From: Synergistaceae bacterium
GTDB taxonomy: Bacteria > Synergistota > Synergistia > Synergistales > Aminobacteriaceae
DNA length: 64,000 bases
Reading direction: 5' to 3'
Assembly (NCBI GenBank): GCA_031277095.1
Contig: JAISLU010000093.1
Location: 62,001-126,000, forward strand
A model generated the notes under the pieces. It saw only the letters and a list, made by a program, of their open reading frames with translations. It searched no databases and had not been told where the DNA came from. The position numbers were made by a program, and so were the translations under genes. The first letter of the stretch is position 1. Every line of letters starts with the position of its first letter. Shown here one piece after another: positions 25,535 through 34,110 of this stretch.

Positions 25535-27123
25535 ACGGGATCGGCGGCGATTTTTCGGCCCTCAGGCTCGAAAAAATAACGAAGGTGTACCCCGGGACCA
25601 TCGCTCTCGACGAAGTTTGTTTCGAGGCGGCACAGGGCGAGGTGCATGGTCTCATCGGGAAAAACGGCGCCGGCAAATCCACCCTCGTGGGGATCGTAGC
25701 CGGCTTGATCACTCCGACGTCGGGCTCCGTCAGCGTCGGAAACAGAACGTACCGCGCCCTGAACCGGGCCCAGGCGAAAGAGGCGGGAATCGCGATCGTC
25801 ACGCAGGAGCCGGAGGTCATCCTCGACCTCTCCGTGGCGGACAACCTTTTTCTCGGAAACCCCATAGCCTCCGGGGGAATCATCGACCGGCGGGCCATGA
25901 ACGGGAGGGCGGAGGAGATACTCTCCCGCTGCGGTCTCGACATCGCCCCCGACTACAGGGCGGGGGATCTTTCCCTGAGCGAGCGTCAGCTTTTGCTGGT
26001 GTTGAAGGCCTGCGTGCTGGAACCCTCGCGGGTGGTCATTCTGGACGAGGCCTCCGCCCCCTTGACGCCGGAGGATGCCCGGCTTTTGAGGAACATGGTG
26101 GACGAGCTGCGGGGCGCGGGCAAGGCCATCGTGTACATTTCCCATCACATCGACGAGCTGCTGGGGGTCTGCGACCGTTTGACGGTACTCCGGGACGGGA
26201 AAGCGGTGGCGACCGACAAAGCCGCGAATTTCACCCACGACACTCTTTCGGAGTTGGTCGTGGGAGAACCGGCCTGGAAAACTTTTTTGGGCAAAAATAT
26301 TTTAACTCCAATTCCAATTCCAAATCAAAATTCAAATCAAAATCAAAATCAAAATCAAAATCAAAATCAAAATCAAAAACCTGCCGCAGGGGAACATGAG
26401 GAAATTTTGAGGGTTTCGGGTTTTACGAAATGGGGTTCCTTCGAGGGTATCCGTTTCTCCCTAGCGAGGGGGGAAATCGTCGGGTTGGCGGGGCTGCGGG
26501 GAAGCGGACGCACGGAGCTGATGAAGGCCATCGCCGGGATCGACCCGCCGGACGAGGGAGTGATGATTTTCAAAGACCGCCCTTGCTCCTTTTCCGCCCC
26601 CGACCAGGCTCTTGCCGCCGGCATCGGCTATCTTCCGGAGGAACGGGAGACCGAGGGCCTGATCAAGGGATTCAGCATCCGGGACAACCTCACGCTCAAC
26701 TGTCTGCGGGAAATTTCCGCCCGGGGAGTGGTGGACGACGGTGCTTGCCGTGCCTTGTCCGAGAGGATTTTTCGGGCGGTGGAGTGCAAAGCGTTTTCGA
26801 CGGAGCAGGATATCGACGAGCTGTCCGGCGGGAACAAGCAAAAAGTCCTCATCGGGAGAATCATGGCCCTGAAGCCGGACCTGTACCTGCTGGACGAGCC
26901 CACGAAGGGGATGGACATCGGCGCCAAAAAGAGCATTCTGTCGCTGATCCTGGAGGAAATTCGAGGCAATGCCGGCGTTTTGCTTTCATCCCCGGGGCTC
27001 GACGACTTGATCGAAATATGCGACCGAATCCTGGTTCTATACAAAGGAAAGATCATCGCCGAAACCCGCCGCGGGGACTTCGACGAGAAGCGGCTTTTTA
27101 TGGAAATTCAAGGCGTGGCTTGA
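25531..27123 (+). CDS. Sugar-type ABC transporter ATPase, tandem domains (RbsA/MglA family)
   Basis: A 530-residue protein with two ABC domains. The first has Walker A GKNGAGKST near residue 43, signature LSLSERQ and Walker B VVILDEAS. The second has GLRGSGRTEL in place of Walker A, signature LSGGNKQK and LYLLDEPTKGMD. This asymmetry is typical of RbsA/MglA/XylG. The linker between the halves (about residues 259-282) is an Asn-Gln repeat encoded by twelve hexamers. It energises the permease at 27147. ATG at 25531 overlaps the HisD-like stop. Confidence 0.92.
   Translation: MNGIGGDFSALRLEKITKVYPGTIALDEVCFEAAQGEVHGLIGKNGAGKSTLVGIVAGLITPTSGSVSVGNRTYRALNRAQAKEAGIAIVTQEPEVILDLSVADNLFLGNPIASGGIIDRRAMNGRAEEILSRCGLDIAPDYRAGDLSLSERQLLLVLKACVLEPSRVVILDEASAPLTPEDARLLRNMVDELRGAGKAIVYISHHIDELLGVCDRLTVLRDGKAVATDKAANFTHDTLSELVVGEPAWKTFLGKNILTPIPIPNQNSNQNQNQNQNQNQNQKPAAGEHEEILRVSGFTKWGSFEGIRFSLARGEIVGLAGLRGSGRTELMKAIAGIDPPDEGVMIFKDRPCSFSAPDQALAAGIGYLPEERETEGLIKGFSIRDNLTLNCLREISARGVVDDGACRALSERIFRAVECKAFSTEQDIDELSGGNKQKVLIGRIMALKPDLYLLDEPTKGMDIGAKKSILSLILEEIRGNAGVLLSSPGLDDLIEICDRILVLYKGKIIAETRRGDFDEKRLFMEIQGVA
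26305..26376 (+). repeat. In-frame hexanucleotide repeat in the ABC ATPase linker
   Basis: Twelve consecutive 6-bp units, most of them AATCAA (the last six identical), encode an alternating Asn-Gln stretch. Unit gain or loss would keep the reading frame. Confidence 0.97.
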
Positions 27124-27146
27124 ACCGCGTATAACAGGGGGTTGCG

Positions 27147-28160
27147 ATGTCTTTTGGATTGAAATTCAAGCTGACGCTGCTTGACAATATCGTATGGTTG
27201 ATGCTTCTGGTTTTTTTCGCGGTATGTTCGGGCATACCGACCTTCGCGTCCACCGGGAACGTGGTGAACATTTTCTACCATTCGTCGATCATGAGTCTGC
27301 TGGTTTTGGCGGAGGGGTTCATTTTGATAAGCGGAAAGCTGGACCTCTCCGTGGACGGTACCTTGGCCTTCGCCCCCGGCATCGTCATCCTCGCCGCCAC
27401 CCAGTGGGCGCCGGGCGTTATCGGAAATCCCTGGCTGTGCCTGGCGCTGACCCTGGTCATAGGGGGTTCGATCGGTTTTTTCAACGGGTTCTGCGTGGCA
27501 AAACTCAAGATGAACGATTTCATGCAAACCCTGTCGATGTCCATCGTCTTGCGGGGGATGGTGCTTTTTTTCATTCCGCTTTCCATATTTCCCCTGGATC
27601 CCGTTTACTCCTACATCGGCAAGATGCGCTTCACGATTTTTGGGAGCAGTATACCCGTGGCGATTGTGGTGGTGCTGATCGTTTACGGGGCCTTCAGTTT
27701 TTTGTTGAGGCGCACGGTGTTCGGGCGCAACTACAAGGCGACGGGCGGTAACGAGCGCGCCAGTTACGTCGCGGGGATCGACACCGGGAGGATGGTTATA
27801 TGGGGTTTTGTCATCGCCGGCGTACTCGCGGCGCTGGCCGGGATATTGACGGCAGGTCGTCAGGACTCGGTCTCCAACACCATGGGAAACGGGTCGGTCA
27901 TGCTGGCCTTCGCCGGCGCCCTTCTGGGGGGAACGTCCATGAGCGGCGGCAAGGGGTCGGCCTTCGGTATGCTGGGAGGTGCGCTTTTGCTCGGCATGTT
28001 CTCCAACGCCCTGAACCTGCTGGGAGTGACGGTCACGCTGGTCCACGCGGCCCAGGGCGCTCTGATCTTCGTCGCAATTCTCGTGGACCGCTTCAGAATA
28101 CACGTTCGCGCCCGACTTTTACGGAGCGAGCAAATGAAGAAACTCAAACGCAAACAATAG
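27147..28160 (+). CDS. Sugar-type ABC transporter permease (RbsC family)
   Basis: A 337-residue membrane protein with eight or more hydrophobic segments. It has the family signature ISGKLDLSVDGTLAF near residue 60, GFFNGFCVAKLKMNDFMQT near 110 and FAGALLGGTSMSGGKGS near 255. The C-terminus is very basic (KKLKRKQ). It is the channel subunit for the tandem ATPase immediately upstream; ATG follows AGGGGGTTGCG. Transporters of this group import ribose, galactose, inositol, autoinducer-2, purines and related compounds. Confidence 0.9.
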   Translation: MSFGLKFKLTLLDNIVWLMLLVFFAVCSGIPTFASTGNVVNIFYHSSIMSLLVLAEGFILISGKLDLSVDGTLAFAPGIVILAATQWAPGVIGNPWLCLALTLVIGGSIGFFNGFCVAKLKMNDFMQTLSMSIVLRGMVLFFIPLSIFPLDPVYSYIGKMRFTIFGSSIPVAIVVVLIVYGAFSFLLRRTVFGRNYKATGGNERASYVAGIDTGRMVIWGFVIAGVLAALAGILTAGRQDSVSNTMGNGSVMLAFAGALLGGTSMSGGKGSAFGMLGGALLLGMFSNALNLLGVTVTLVHAAQGALIFVAILVDRFRIHVRARLLRSEQMKKLKRKQ

Positions 28161-28194
28161 TGTTCAAATTTTATAGCAGTTTTTCAAACGGGGT

Positions 28195-28234
28195 CAGGGG
28201 GCGAGTCCCCTGCGGGGTATGGGGCAGCGCCCCA
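28195..28234. repeat. Double hairpin between permease and binding-protein genes
   Basis: Two short GC-rich hairpins in tandem: CAGGGG/CCCCTG (28195-28212) and TGGGGC/GCCCCA around a 3-base loop (28220-28234). They sit inside the operon ahead of the binding-protein gene and resemble palindromic intergenic repeats that adjust relative mRNA levels. No second copy was found in intergenic DNA here. Confidence 0.55.
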
Positions 28235-28286
28235 GTGCTTTTGTTCAGCTTTGATTTTATGTTTTAAATCGAAAGGGGTAAGTGCA

Positions 28287-29336
28287 ATGAAAAATTTTGT
28301 GAGGGTATGTGCGGCAATTGCGTTGTGTTGGGCATCTGTGGGTTTCGCGGCGGAGGCGCAACCCTTCAAAATCGGCATGATCATCAAAGAGCCCTCCGCT
28401 CCCTACATCCAGGCCTTTGTCAAGGGCGCGACGGATAAAGGCGGCGAATTGGGCGTTGAAGTTCTGATCAGGAACGGCGAGGCGGACACCATGAAAATCA
28501 TGGAGATTATCGACACCTTCATTTCCCAGAAGATCGACGCCTTCATCCTGGGCGGTGCCGTGGACCTTCGGGCTCTCGTGCCGGGGATCGTCAGGCTCAA
28601 CGAGGCCGGTATCCCTGTTGCGGCCATCGACACGTCTCCCGAGGGGGGCAAGGTGGATTTTTTCCTTTCTTTCGATCTGGCGCAGTCCTCGGCCAAGGCA
28701 GCCGAGCTATTCATCGAGGGCATACGACAGCGCAACGGCGGGACCGTTCCCGAGGGCGTGGTGATCGAAATCATCGGAGACAGCGCCGACATGTTCACCC
28801 GCGCGTGTACGGAGGGCTTCGGCAGCGTCCTGAAAAACTACGCCCAGCTTCAGGTGGTTCAGGGCGAGGGCAAGTGGAACAACACCGACTCCCACGCCAA
28901 AGCGTCGGATCTGCTCACCCGTTACGGCAAAAAAGTTCTGGGCATTTACGTCCAGACTCCGGATCTGATGGCGGCGGGGGTGGTGTCTGCCATCGAAGCG
29001 GCGGGTCTCAAAGCGGAAGATTTCGGCATTTGCGGTATATGTATCGGCCCCGAGGGCATCGAACTCATCAAACAGAAGAAGGTTCTAGGGATCGTGGAGC
29101 AGCCGGCGTACGACTCCGCCTACATGGCTGTGGGCTATCTTTATGACAAGTTGAAGGGCAACCCGGTTCCCAAGATCGGCGACGTCATCGAGGAAGAGGG
29201 GGCTCTCTGGTCCCCGGCCAAGGTCATCGAGAACCCCTGGACCGAGGAGGGCGCGTTTATCGTTCTCCAGGGGCCGCTGGTTCCTCAGGAACTCAGCCCC
29301 GACGACGAACGCCTTTGGGAAAACAAAATAAAATAA
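28287..29336 (+). CDS. Sugar-type ABC transporter substrate-binding protein
   Basis: A 349-residue protein from ATG at 28287 (AAAGGGG upstream) with a signal peptide (residues 1-22, ending GFAAEA). The mature chain has the Peripla_BP_4 fold: FKIGMIIKEPSAPYIQAFVKG opening, ISQKIDAFILGG near residue 87, AAIDTSP near 120 and LGIVEQPAYDSAYMAVGY near 270. It delivers its ligand to the permease upstream. Sequence does not reveal the ligand; the linked SDR and HisD-like dehydrogenases suggest a polyol or hydroxylated acid. Confidence 0.87.
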   Translation: MKNFVRVCAAIALCWASVGFAAEAQPFKIGMIIKEPSAPYIQAFVKGATDKGGELGVEVLIRNGEADTMKIMEIIDTFISQKIDAFILGGAVDLRALVPGIVRLNEAGIPVAAIDTSPEGGKVDFFLSFDLAQSSAKAAELFIEGIRQRNGGTVPEGVVIEIIGDSADMFTRACTEGFGSVLKNYAQLQVVQGEGKWNNTDSHAKASDLLTRYGKKVLGIYVQTPDLMAAGVVSAIEAAGLKAEDFGICGICIGPEGIELIKQKKVLGIVEQPAYDSAYMAVGYLYDKLKGNPVPKIGDVIEEEGALWSPAKVIENPWTEEGAFIVLQGPLVPQELSPDDERLWENKIK

Positions 29337-29354
29337 TCCGATCTCAAGGGAACC

Positions 29355-30194
29355 TCAAGGGAACGGGGATCTTTTTTCCCGGAAAGTCCGTTCGTAGATC
29401 ATGATCACGAGGGTCGTCGTGACGGTCAAAATAATGGCCAGCGCGTCGGCCTGAGCGATGTCCGAGGACATGTCGGACACCTGGGTGTAAATGACCATAG
29501 GCAAAATTTTCACGGCGGTTCCCGTCAGGGCGAAAGCCGTGCCGAACGCTCCCATGCTCACGGCGAAAAGAAGCGACGAGCCGGACAAGATCGCCGGTCC
29601 CAGCATGGGCAGGAGTACTCTGAATAAAATGACCCTCCGCCCGGCTCCCAGGCTCGTGGCTGCCTCGATGAGGCTCCAGTCGGCGTTGCTCCAGGCCACG
29701 GTCATGGTGAGGATCATCCGTGGAACGAGGAAATAGAGATAGGCCACCACCAGCCCTCGCCACGTAAAAAGAAAGGCGGAAAATTCCAGGGGGTTGATAT
29801 CGACGAACCGCTTCAGCAGCAGGGTGAAAAATCCGCTGGTCCCCAGCAGGACGATGAAAGCAAAGCCGACGACAAGCCCGCTGAAGGTCAGGGGCACGGA
29901 CGTCAGAGCCATCAAAAAACTCTTGTACCGGCCGCTCCTGTGGATGGCGTAGGAAACGGGGAGCCCAAGGAGCGTTCCCAGAAAAGCCGTGCTGACGGAA
30001 AGAGCGAGGCTGGTGAAAAAGGACTCTCGATAGAGGTTTTTGACGAAAAGAGACGAGTAATTGGCGTGGGAGAGGTTGCCTTCGACGAAAAAACTCTCCC
30101 ACAACACCAAAAGCAACGGCCACGCCAGAAAGGCGGCCAAAAGGGCCGTCTCCGGCAAAAGCAGTAAATAAAGATAAAGGCGCGTTTTATTCAA
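29355..30194 (-). CDS. ABC transporter permease (PotB/ThiP-like)
   Basis: A 279-residue inner-membrane protein with six predicted spans and the cytoplasmic EAA loop EAATSLGAGRRVILFRVLLP near residue 185, the contact site for the ATPase. It resembles one of the two permeases of spermidine/putrescine or ferric-ion type importers. It is the last gene of the minus-strand unit. An 11-bp tandem repeat (CTCAAGGGAAC at 29343 and 29354) covers its stop codon. Confidence 0.88.
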   Translation of the reverse strand: MNKTRLYLYLLLLPETALLAAFLAWPLLLVLWESFFVEGNLSHANYSSLFVKNLYRESFFTSLALSVSTAFLGTLLGLPVSYAIHRSGRYKSFLMALTSVPLTFSGLVVGFAFIVLLGTSGFFTLLLKRFVDINPLEFSAFLFTWRGLVVAYLYFLVPRMILTMTVAWSNADWSLIEAATSLGAGRRVILFRVLLPMLGPAILSGSSLLFAVSMGAFGTAFALTGTAVKILPMVIYTQVSDMSSDIAQADALAIILTVTTTLVIMIYERTFREKRSPFP

Positions 30195-30252
30195 ATTTTA
30201 AGTTCTCAAGTTTTAAAGTTCCCAAATTAAAAATGCTCAAGTTCAAAGTTCC
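30192..30252. repeat. 15/16-bp degenerate tandem repeat, four copies, permease leader
   Basis: Four units of type CAA(A/G)TTTTAA(A)GTTC(C/T) fill the gap between the binding-protein stop and the permease start, up to the start codon. Confidence 0.75.
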
Positions 30253-30273
30253 GGAGGCTTTGGGCCCGAGGCG

Positions 30274-31386
30274 CTAATTTTCGCCCAAGACCTTCGAGCC
30301 CCAGAGGCCGGCCAGTTTGGTCTGCACTTCGGCGGCTTTCACCCAATCCACGTCCTTGACGCGCTGGTAATCCGCGGCGGGCAAAAATTTGTCGGCTACC
30401 TCCTCGGGCATCTTAAAACCTGGAATAATGGGAAGTACGTACCCCTTGGCGAAAAGCCCCTGCCCCTCGTCCGACATGATGTAGTTCAGCCAGAGCTTTC
30501 CGGTGTTGGGGTTCGGCCCGCCCTTGACGAGGCTCATGGCGTAGGGGGAGGCGATCGTGCCCTCGGCGGGGATCACGATGTCGATGGCGTCTCCCAGGCC
30601 GGCGATGTACTTGGCGCGGTAGGCGTTGGCGTCATAGGTGATCCAAATGGGGATCTCGCCCTTCACGAACTTGTCGAACTCCGTGGTTTTTTCGATCATG
30701 CGGACATTGCCGCTCTGCTGGAGTTTCGCCAGGTACTCGATGCCCGCGTCGGGGTTGTCCAGGTCTCCGCCCTGAGCGTAGGCGCAGGCCAACACGATGG
30801 CATACCCGATACCGGCCGTGCGCGGGTCCAGGTAGACGACGGACTTGGAGTACTCCGGCTTCAGAAGATCCGCCCAGCTCTTCGGCGTCTCTTTCACCAG
30901 GTTCTTGTTGACCACGAAGGCGATGGTCATCTTATGGACACAGAACCAGTTTCCGTCGGGATCTTTGAGGATGTCGGGAACTTTGTCGAAATGGACGGGC
31001 TTGAAGGGCTCGGTAACCTCTTTGCCCTGGGCCGCCGCGGCCGACGGCATAAAGTAATAGGCCGTGTCGCCCTGGGGATTGTTGCGCTCTTTGTCCAGCC
31101 GAACCACAGTAGCGCCGCTCCCCAGGTCGTTGAACGTAACCTCGATCCCGTATCGCTCCTCGAATCCGTCGAACAGCGCCTGCCAGTTGGCCCAAGTCGG
31201 GCCCGTGTCGTAGCTGTTCACCTCGCCCTCTTTCTTTGCCGCCTCCGCCAGCGCGCTTTCTCCTTCGTAAAGCTCCGCGGCGCAGACCGCGCCCGTCAAA
31301 CAAAACACGCCCGCCACTGTCAGCGCAAGTTTCCTCAGGATTCCGCTCATCGTCCCATTCGTTGTCGCAATCGTTCTCGCACTCAT
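30274..31386 (-). CDS. ABC substrate-binding protein (PotD/AfuA-like, type II)
   Basis: A 370-residue protein with a signal peptide (core LALTVAGVFCLTGAVCAAE, residues 19-37). The mature part is a type II periplasmic binding protein: VNSYDTGPTWANWQALFDGFE near residue 60, the KTPKSWADLLKPEY-type hinge near 195 and YIMSDEGQGLFAKGYVLP near 310. This is the shape of Fe3+/thiamine/polyamine-binding proteins. Residues that would define polyamine or iron binding could not be confirmed. It lies between the ATPase and one permease. AAAGGAG precedes the start codon. Confidence 0.85.
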   Translation of the reverse strand: MSARTIATTNGTMSGILRKLALTVAGVFCLTGAVCAAELYEGESALAEAAKKEGEVNSYDTGPTWANWQALFDGFEERYGIEVTFNDLGSGATVVRLDKERNNPQGDTAYYFMPSAAAAQGKEVTEPFKPVHFDKVPDILKDPDGNWFCVHKMTIAFVVNKNLVKETPKSWADLLKPEYSKSVVYLDPRTAGIGYAIVLACAYAQGGDLDNPDAGIEYLAKLQQSGNVRMIEKTTEFDKFVKGEIPIWITYDANAYRAKYIAGLGDAIDIVIPAEGTIASPYAMSLVKGGPNPNTGKLWLNYIMSDEGQGLFAKGYVLPIIPGFKMPEEVADKFLPAADYQRVKDVDWVKAAEVQTKLAGLWGSKVLGEN

Positions 31387-31447
31387 CGTTACAATCTCCT
31401 TTACGTTTCAAATTCGGCGCGATCATTCGGCTCGATCGAGCCGTGTT

Positions 31448-32542
31448 TCACAAAAGATGGGCGTCCGACGCATCAAAATACGCCTTCAGCGGATCTCCCA
31501 CGTTCAAGGGCTCTCCGGCGGCGCTCAGAATATCCATCAGGAGCATCTCGCCGTCCACGGAAAGAGCGACCCGGGTCAGAGGCCCCAAGAAAACCTTGCC
31601 CACCACTTTTCCCTCCAAGACGTTGAAGGGGTCTACGCGGCGGTCCTTCAGGTCGAGACCGGCGGGGACGAGGCGCTCCGGCCGCACCGTCATCGCAGCC
31701 GGCCCGGGTGCAGTCCCTCTGGGTGTAGCCTGCCTGGACTCTCGCTGGGCCTCGACGACGAAAACACGGCCGTTCCAAGCAAACCGCCCTTCGCCCAAGT
31801 ACGTTCCGCGGAGAATGTTGTTGACGCCGATGAAGTCCGCGGCAAACTCCGAGACCGGCGCGGCGTAAAGCTCCGCGGGCGTCCCCACCTGCTCCAGCAT
31901 TCCTCCGCGCATGAGGGCCACCCGGTCGGAGATGGAAAGAGCCTCCTCCTGGTCGTGGGTCACGTAGACGGTGGTGATACCGCTGTCGCGCTGGATGCGC
32001 TTGATTTCAAACCGCAGAGTGTTGCGAACCTTGGCGTCCAGTGCTGACAAGGGCTCGTCGAGGAGCAGAACCCGAGGTTCGATGGCCAGGGCGCGAGCCA
32101 GGGCGACGCGCTGCTGCTGCCCTCCGGAGAGCTGCCGGGGATAGGCTCCGGCCCGGTCTCCCATACCCACCATTTCCAGAAGCTCCGCGGCCTTGTTTTC
32201 GATTCGGGCTTTCGGCCAATTTTGGGCCTCCATGCCGAAAGCCACGTTTTCGTAGGCCGTCATGTTGGGGAACAAAGCGTAATTCTGAAAGACGATACCC
32301 ACGCGGCGCTCCCGCACCGGCACCCCTTTCATGGGCTCGCCGCCGATCCGCACCTCCCCGGAGTCGGGCACGGCGAAGCCCGAGATCATGCGCAGCATCG
32401 TGGTCTTTCCGCAGCCGGAGGGCCCCACCACGGACAGAAATTCCCCTTCCCTCACCGCCAAAGAAACGTCGCGGACGGCGTAGGTGTTCCCGTACAATTT
32501 ACTGACCGCAATCAATTCGACGCCGTTTTTCCAGCCGTTCAT
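31448..32542 (-). CDS. ABC transporter ATPase (PotA/FbpC family)
   Basis: A 364-residue ATPase from ATG at 32542 (GGAGGG upstream). Walker A GPSGCGKTT near residue 38, Q-loop FQNYALFPNMTAYENVAFGM near 82, signature LSGGQQQR near 134, Walker B LLLDEPLSALDAKVR near 155 and switch THDQEEAL. A C-terminal TOBE domain (about 275-364) is typical of PotA/FbpC/UgpC-type importers. Its start overlaps the stop of the LOG-family gene by 4 bases. It drives import through the two permeases at 29355 and 33136. Confidence 0.92.
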   Translation of the reverse strand: MNGWKNGVELIAVSKLYGNTYAVRDVSLAVREGEFLSVVGPSGCGKTTMLRMISGFAVPDSGEVRIGGEPMKGVPVRERRVGIVFQNYALFPNMTAYENVAFGMEAQNWPKARIENKAAELLEMVGMGDRAGAYPRQLSGGQQQRVALARALAIEPRVLLLDEPLSALDAKVRNTLRFEIKRIQRDSGITTVYVTHDQEEALSISDRVALMRGGMLEQVGTPAELYAAPVSEFAADFIGVNNILRGTYLGEGRFAWNGRVFVVEAQRESRQATPRGTAPGPAAMTVRPERLVPAGLDLKDRRVDPFNVLEGKVVGKVFLGPLTRVALSVDGEMLLMDILSAAGEPLNVGDPLKAYFDASDAHLL

Positions 32543-33042
32543 GAAGAAATTCCCTCCAGCGCCGCAGTCACGGCCTCGAGGGGAGTGGCGGCACACACCA
32601 CGGCGGAGGGCTCGCCTTTTTCGTCCCGGATCTGCCACGTGCGGAGCCCCACCACGGGTTTGCCCTGCCGCATGGCGAAACCCAGCTCGGAGAGGGTCCC
32701 ATAGGCCCCTCCTATGGAAATGACGGCCTGGCCCGCGGAGACCACGGCCACGTTCCGTACCTCCCCCAGCCCGGTCACGAGAGGGATCGAGACGTAGGGG
32801 TTGGCCTCGGAAAGAGAAGAGGGCAGCAGCCCCACGGAAATACCGCCTCTCTCGGCCACCCCTCGGCAGACGCCCTCCATGACTCCGCCCCGCCCACCAC
32901 AGACGACGATGCAGTCCCTTTCCGCCAGCAGACGGCCCGTCTCCCGGGCCAGCTCGTAAAGATCCGGGGAGGCCGTCGAGGTCCCGATCACGCTGACGAT
33001 CCTCCTGCCTTTATATTTGTCGATTACTTTGCTGTCGCTCAT
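32539..33042 (-). CDS. LOG-family (TIGR00725-type) nucleotide-binding protein
   Basis: A 167-residue Rossmann-like protein with VVCGGRGGVMEGV near residue 48 and GGAYGTLSELGFAM near 110, the latter being the family's PGGxGTxxE motif with Gly and Ala at the first two variable places. The LOG family includes cytokinin-type phosphoribohydrolases that act on nucleoside monophosphates; the TIGR00725 branch has no settled function. It is coupled to the ABC ATPase gene by a 4-base overlap and lies inside the transporter operon, so it may act on, or respond to, the transported compound (inference). Confidence 0.8.
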   Translation of the reverse strand: MSDSKVIDKYKGRRIVSVIGTSTASPDLYELARETGRLLAERDCIVVCGGRGGVMEGVCRGVAERGGISVGLLPSSLSEANPYVSIPLVTGLGEVRNVAVVSAGQAVISIGGAYGTLSELGFAMRQGKPVVGLRTWQIRDEKGEPSAVVCAATPLEAVTAALEGISS

Positions 33043-33135
33043 TACGCTGCCGCCCGTTTTGCTTTCGTCGATTTTCTTTTCATCTATTTTTCCATGTATG
33101 CTGCAATCCCATTCTGCAATTTCATCCGCGCTCCT

Positions 33136-33936
33136 TCAACTGCCCGCGATTTCTTCGGAAAACGAGCGCCCCAGCAAGGCCAGCCCCACCAGGGACAGGA
33201 GGCTCGTCAAAATCAAAAGCGCCGTGGCGGCGCACGCAAAACCTGTAGAAACGTAAAACGCTTGATAGAGAACGACGGGAAAAGTTTGTGACCTGGATCC
33301 GGTGACCATGACGGCGAGCTGGAATTCCCCCAGGGACATGGCGAAAGTCATCAGAGCGCCCGATACGACGCCCGGCAGCAGGTTGGGAATCAACACCCGG
33401 CGGATGGTGGTCCACAGGGACGCTCCCAGCGAAACGCAGGCCTCCTCCAAGGTACTCCAGCGGATCATTTCGATATTGGCCATCAAAGGGCGCATCATGA
33501 AGGGCAGGGTGTAAACGATATGCGCGCCCAGAAGGAGCTGCCACGTGCCCACCAGGGAAAAGCCCTTCCAGTTGTAGGCCTGGATCATTCCAAGCCCCAT
33601 TACGACCGGCGGAATTGCGATGGGAAGCAACAGGCAAAAGTCGAAAATAGCCCGTATTCTCCGACTGCCCAGAACGTGTACCGCGTAAACCGTCAAGATG
33701 GAAATCGCACCGTCGATCACCACGGTCAAAGCCGCGATCCACAGGCTCATGGTCATGGCGCGCACGTACATGGCCTTGCGGAAAAGCTGGGCGTACCAAT
33801 CCAAGGTGAACCCCGTCGGCAAAAGAGTACCGAACCACTTCTCCCCCAAAGACCCGATCATCATCAAGAGGATCGGCGCCAGGACAAAAGAAAAATAAAG
33901 AAGAATCAGGCAAACCGTAAAAGCGCGGCGCAACAT
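33136..33936 (-). CDS. ABC transporter permease (PotC/ThiP-like)
   Basis: A 266-residue membrane protein with six predicted spans and the EAA loop EEACVSLGASLWTTIRRVLIP near residue 175. It pairs with the permease at 29355. It is the first gene of the unit permease-LOG-ATPase-binding protein-permease. GGAGGGAG precedes the start codon. A TATAAT-like -10 box lies at 33972-33977 on the minus strand without a good -35. Confidence 0.88.
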   Translation of the reverse strand: MLRRAFTVCLILLYFSFVLAPILLMMIGSLGEKWFGTLLPTGFTLDWYAQLFRKAMYVRAMTMSLWIAALTVVIDGAISILTVYAVHVLGSRRIRAIFDFCLLLPIAIPPVVMGLGMIQAYNWKGFSLVGTWQLLLGAHIVYTLPFMMRPLMANIEMIRWSTLEEACVSLGASLWTTIRRVLIPNLLPGVVSGALMTFAMSLGEFQLAVMVTGSRSQTFPVVLYQAFYVSTGFACAATALLILTSLLSLVGLALLGRSFSEEIAGS

Positions 33937-34065
33937 TCGAGCCTACTCCCTCCATTTTCTTCAACCATGATATTATAGCGCGCGTACAATTATTTTCACC
34001 CAGAACCATTTTCATGCAGGATCATTTTAACGAGGATACGTAAAAGAAAAGTAACTGTCGATTTG

Positions 34066-34093
34066 AGCTATTCATTTTAAGCTATTCATTTTG
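34066..34093. repeat. 14-bp tandem repeat before the M20 peptidase
   Basis: AGCTATTCATTTT(A/G) occurs twice in tandem, ending 17 bases before the M20 start and directly preceding its GAGGGA ribosome-binding site. Confidence 0.9.
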
Positions 34094-34110
34094 AAAAGAG
34101 GGACTGGACC

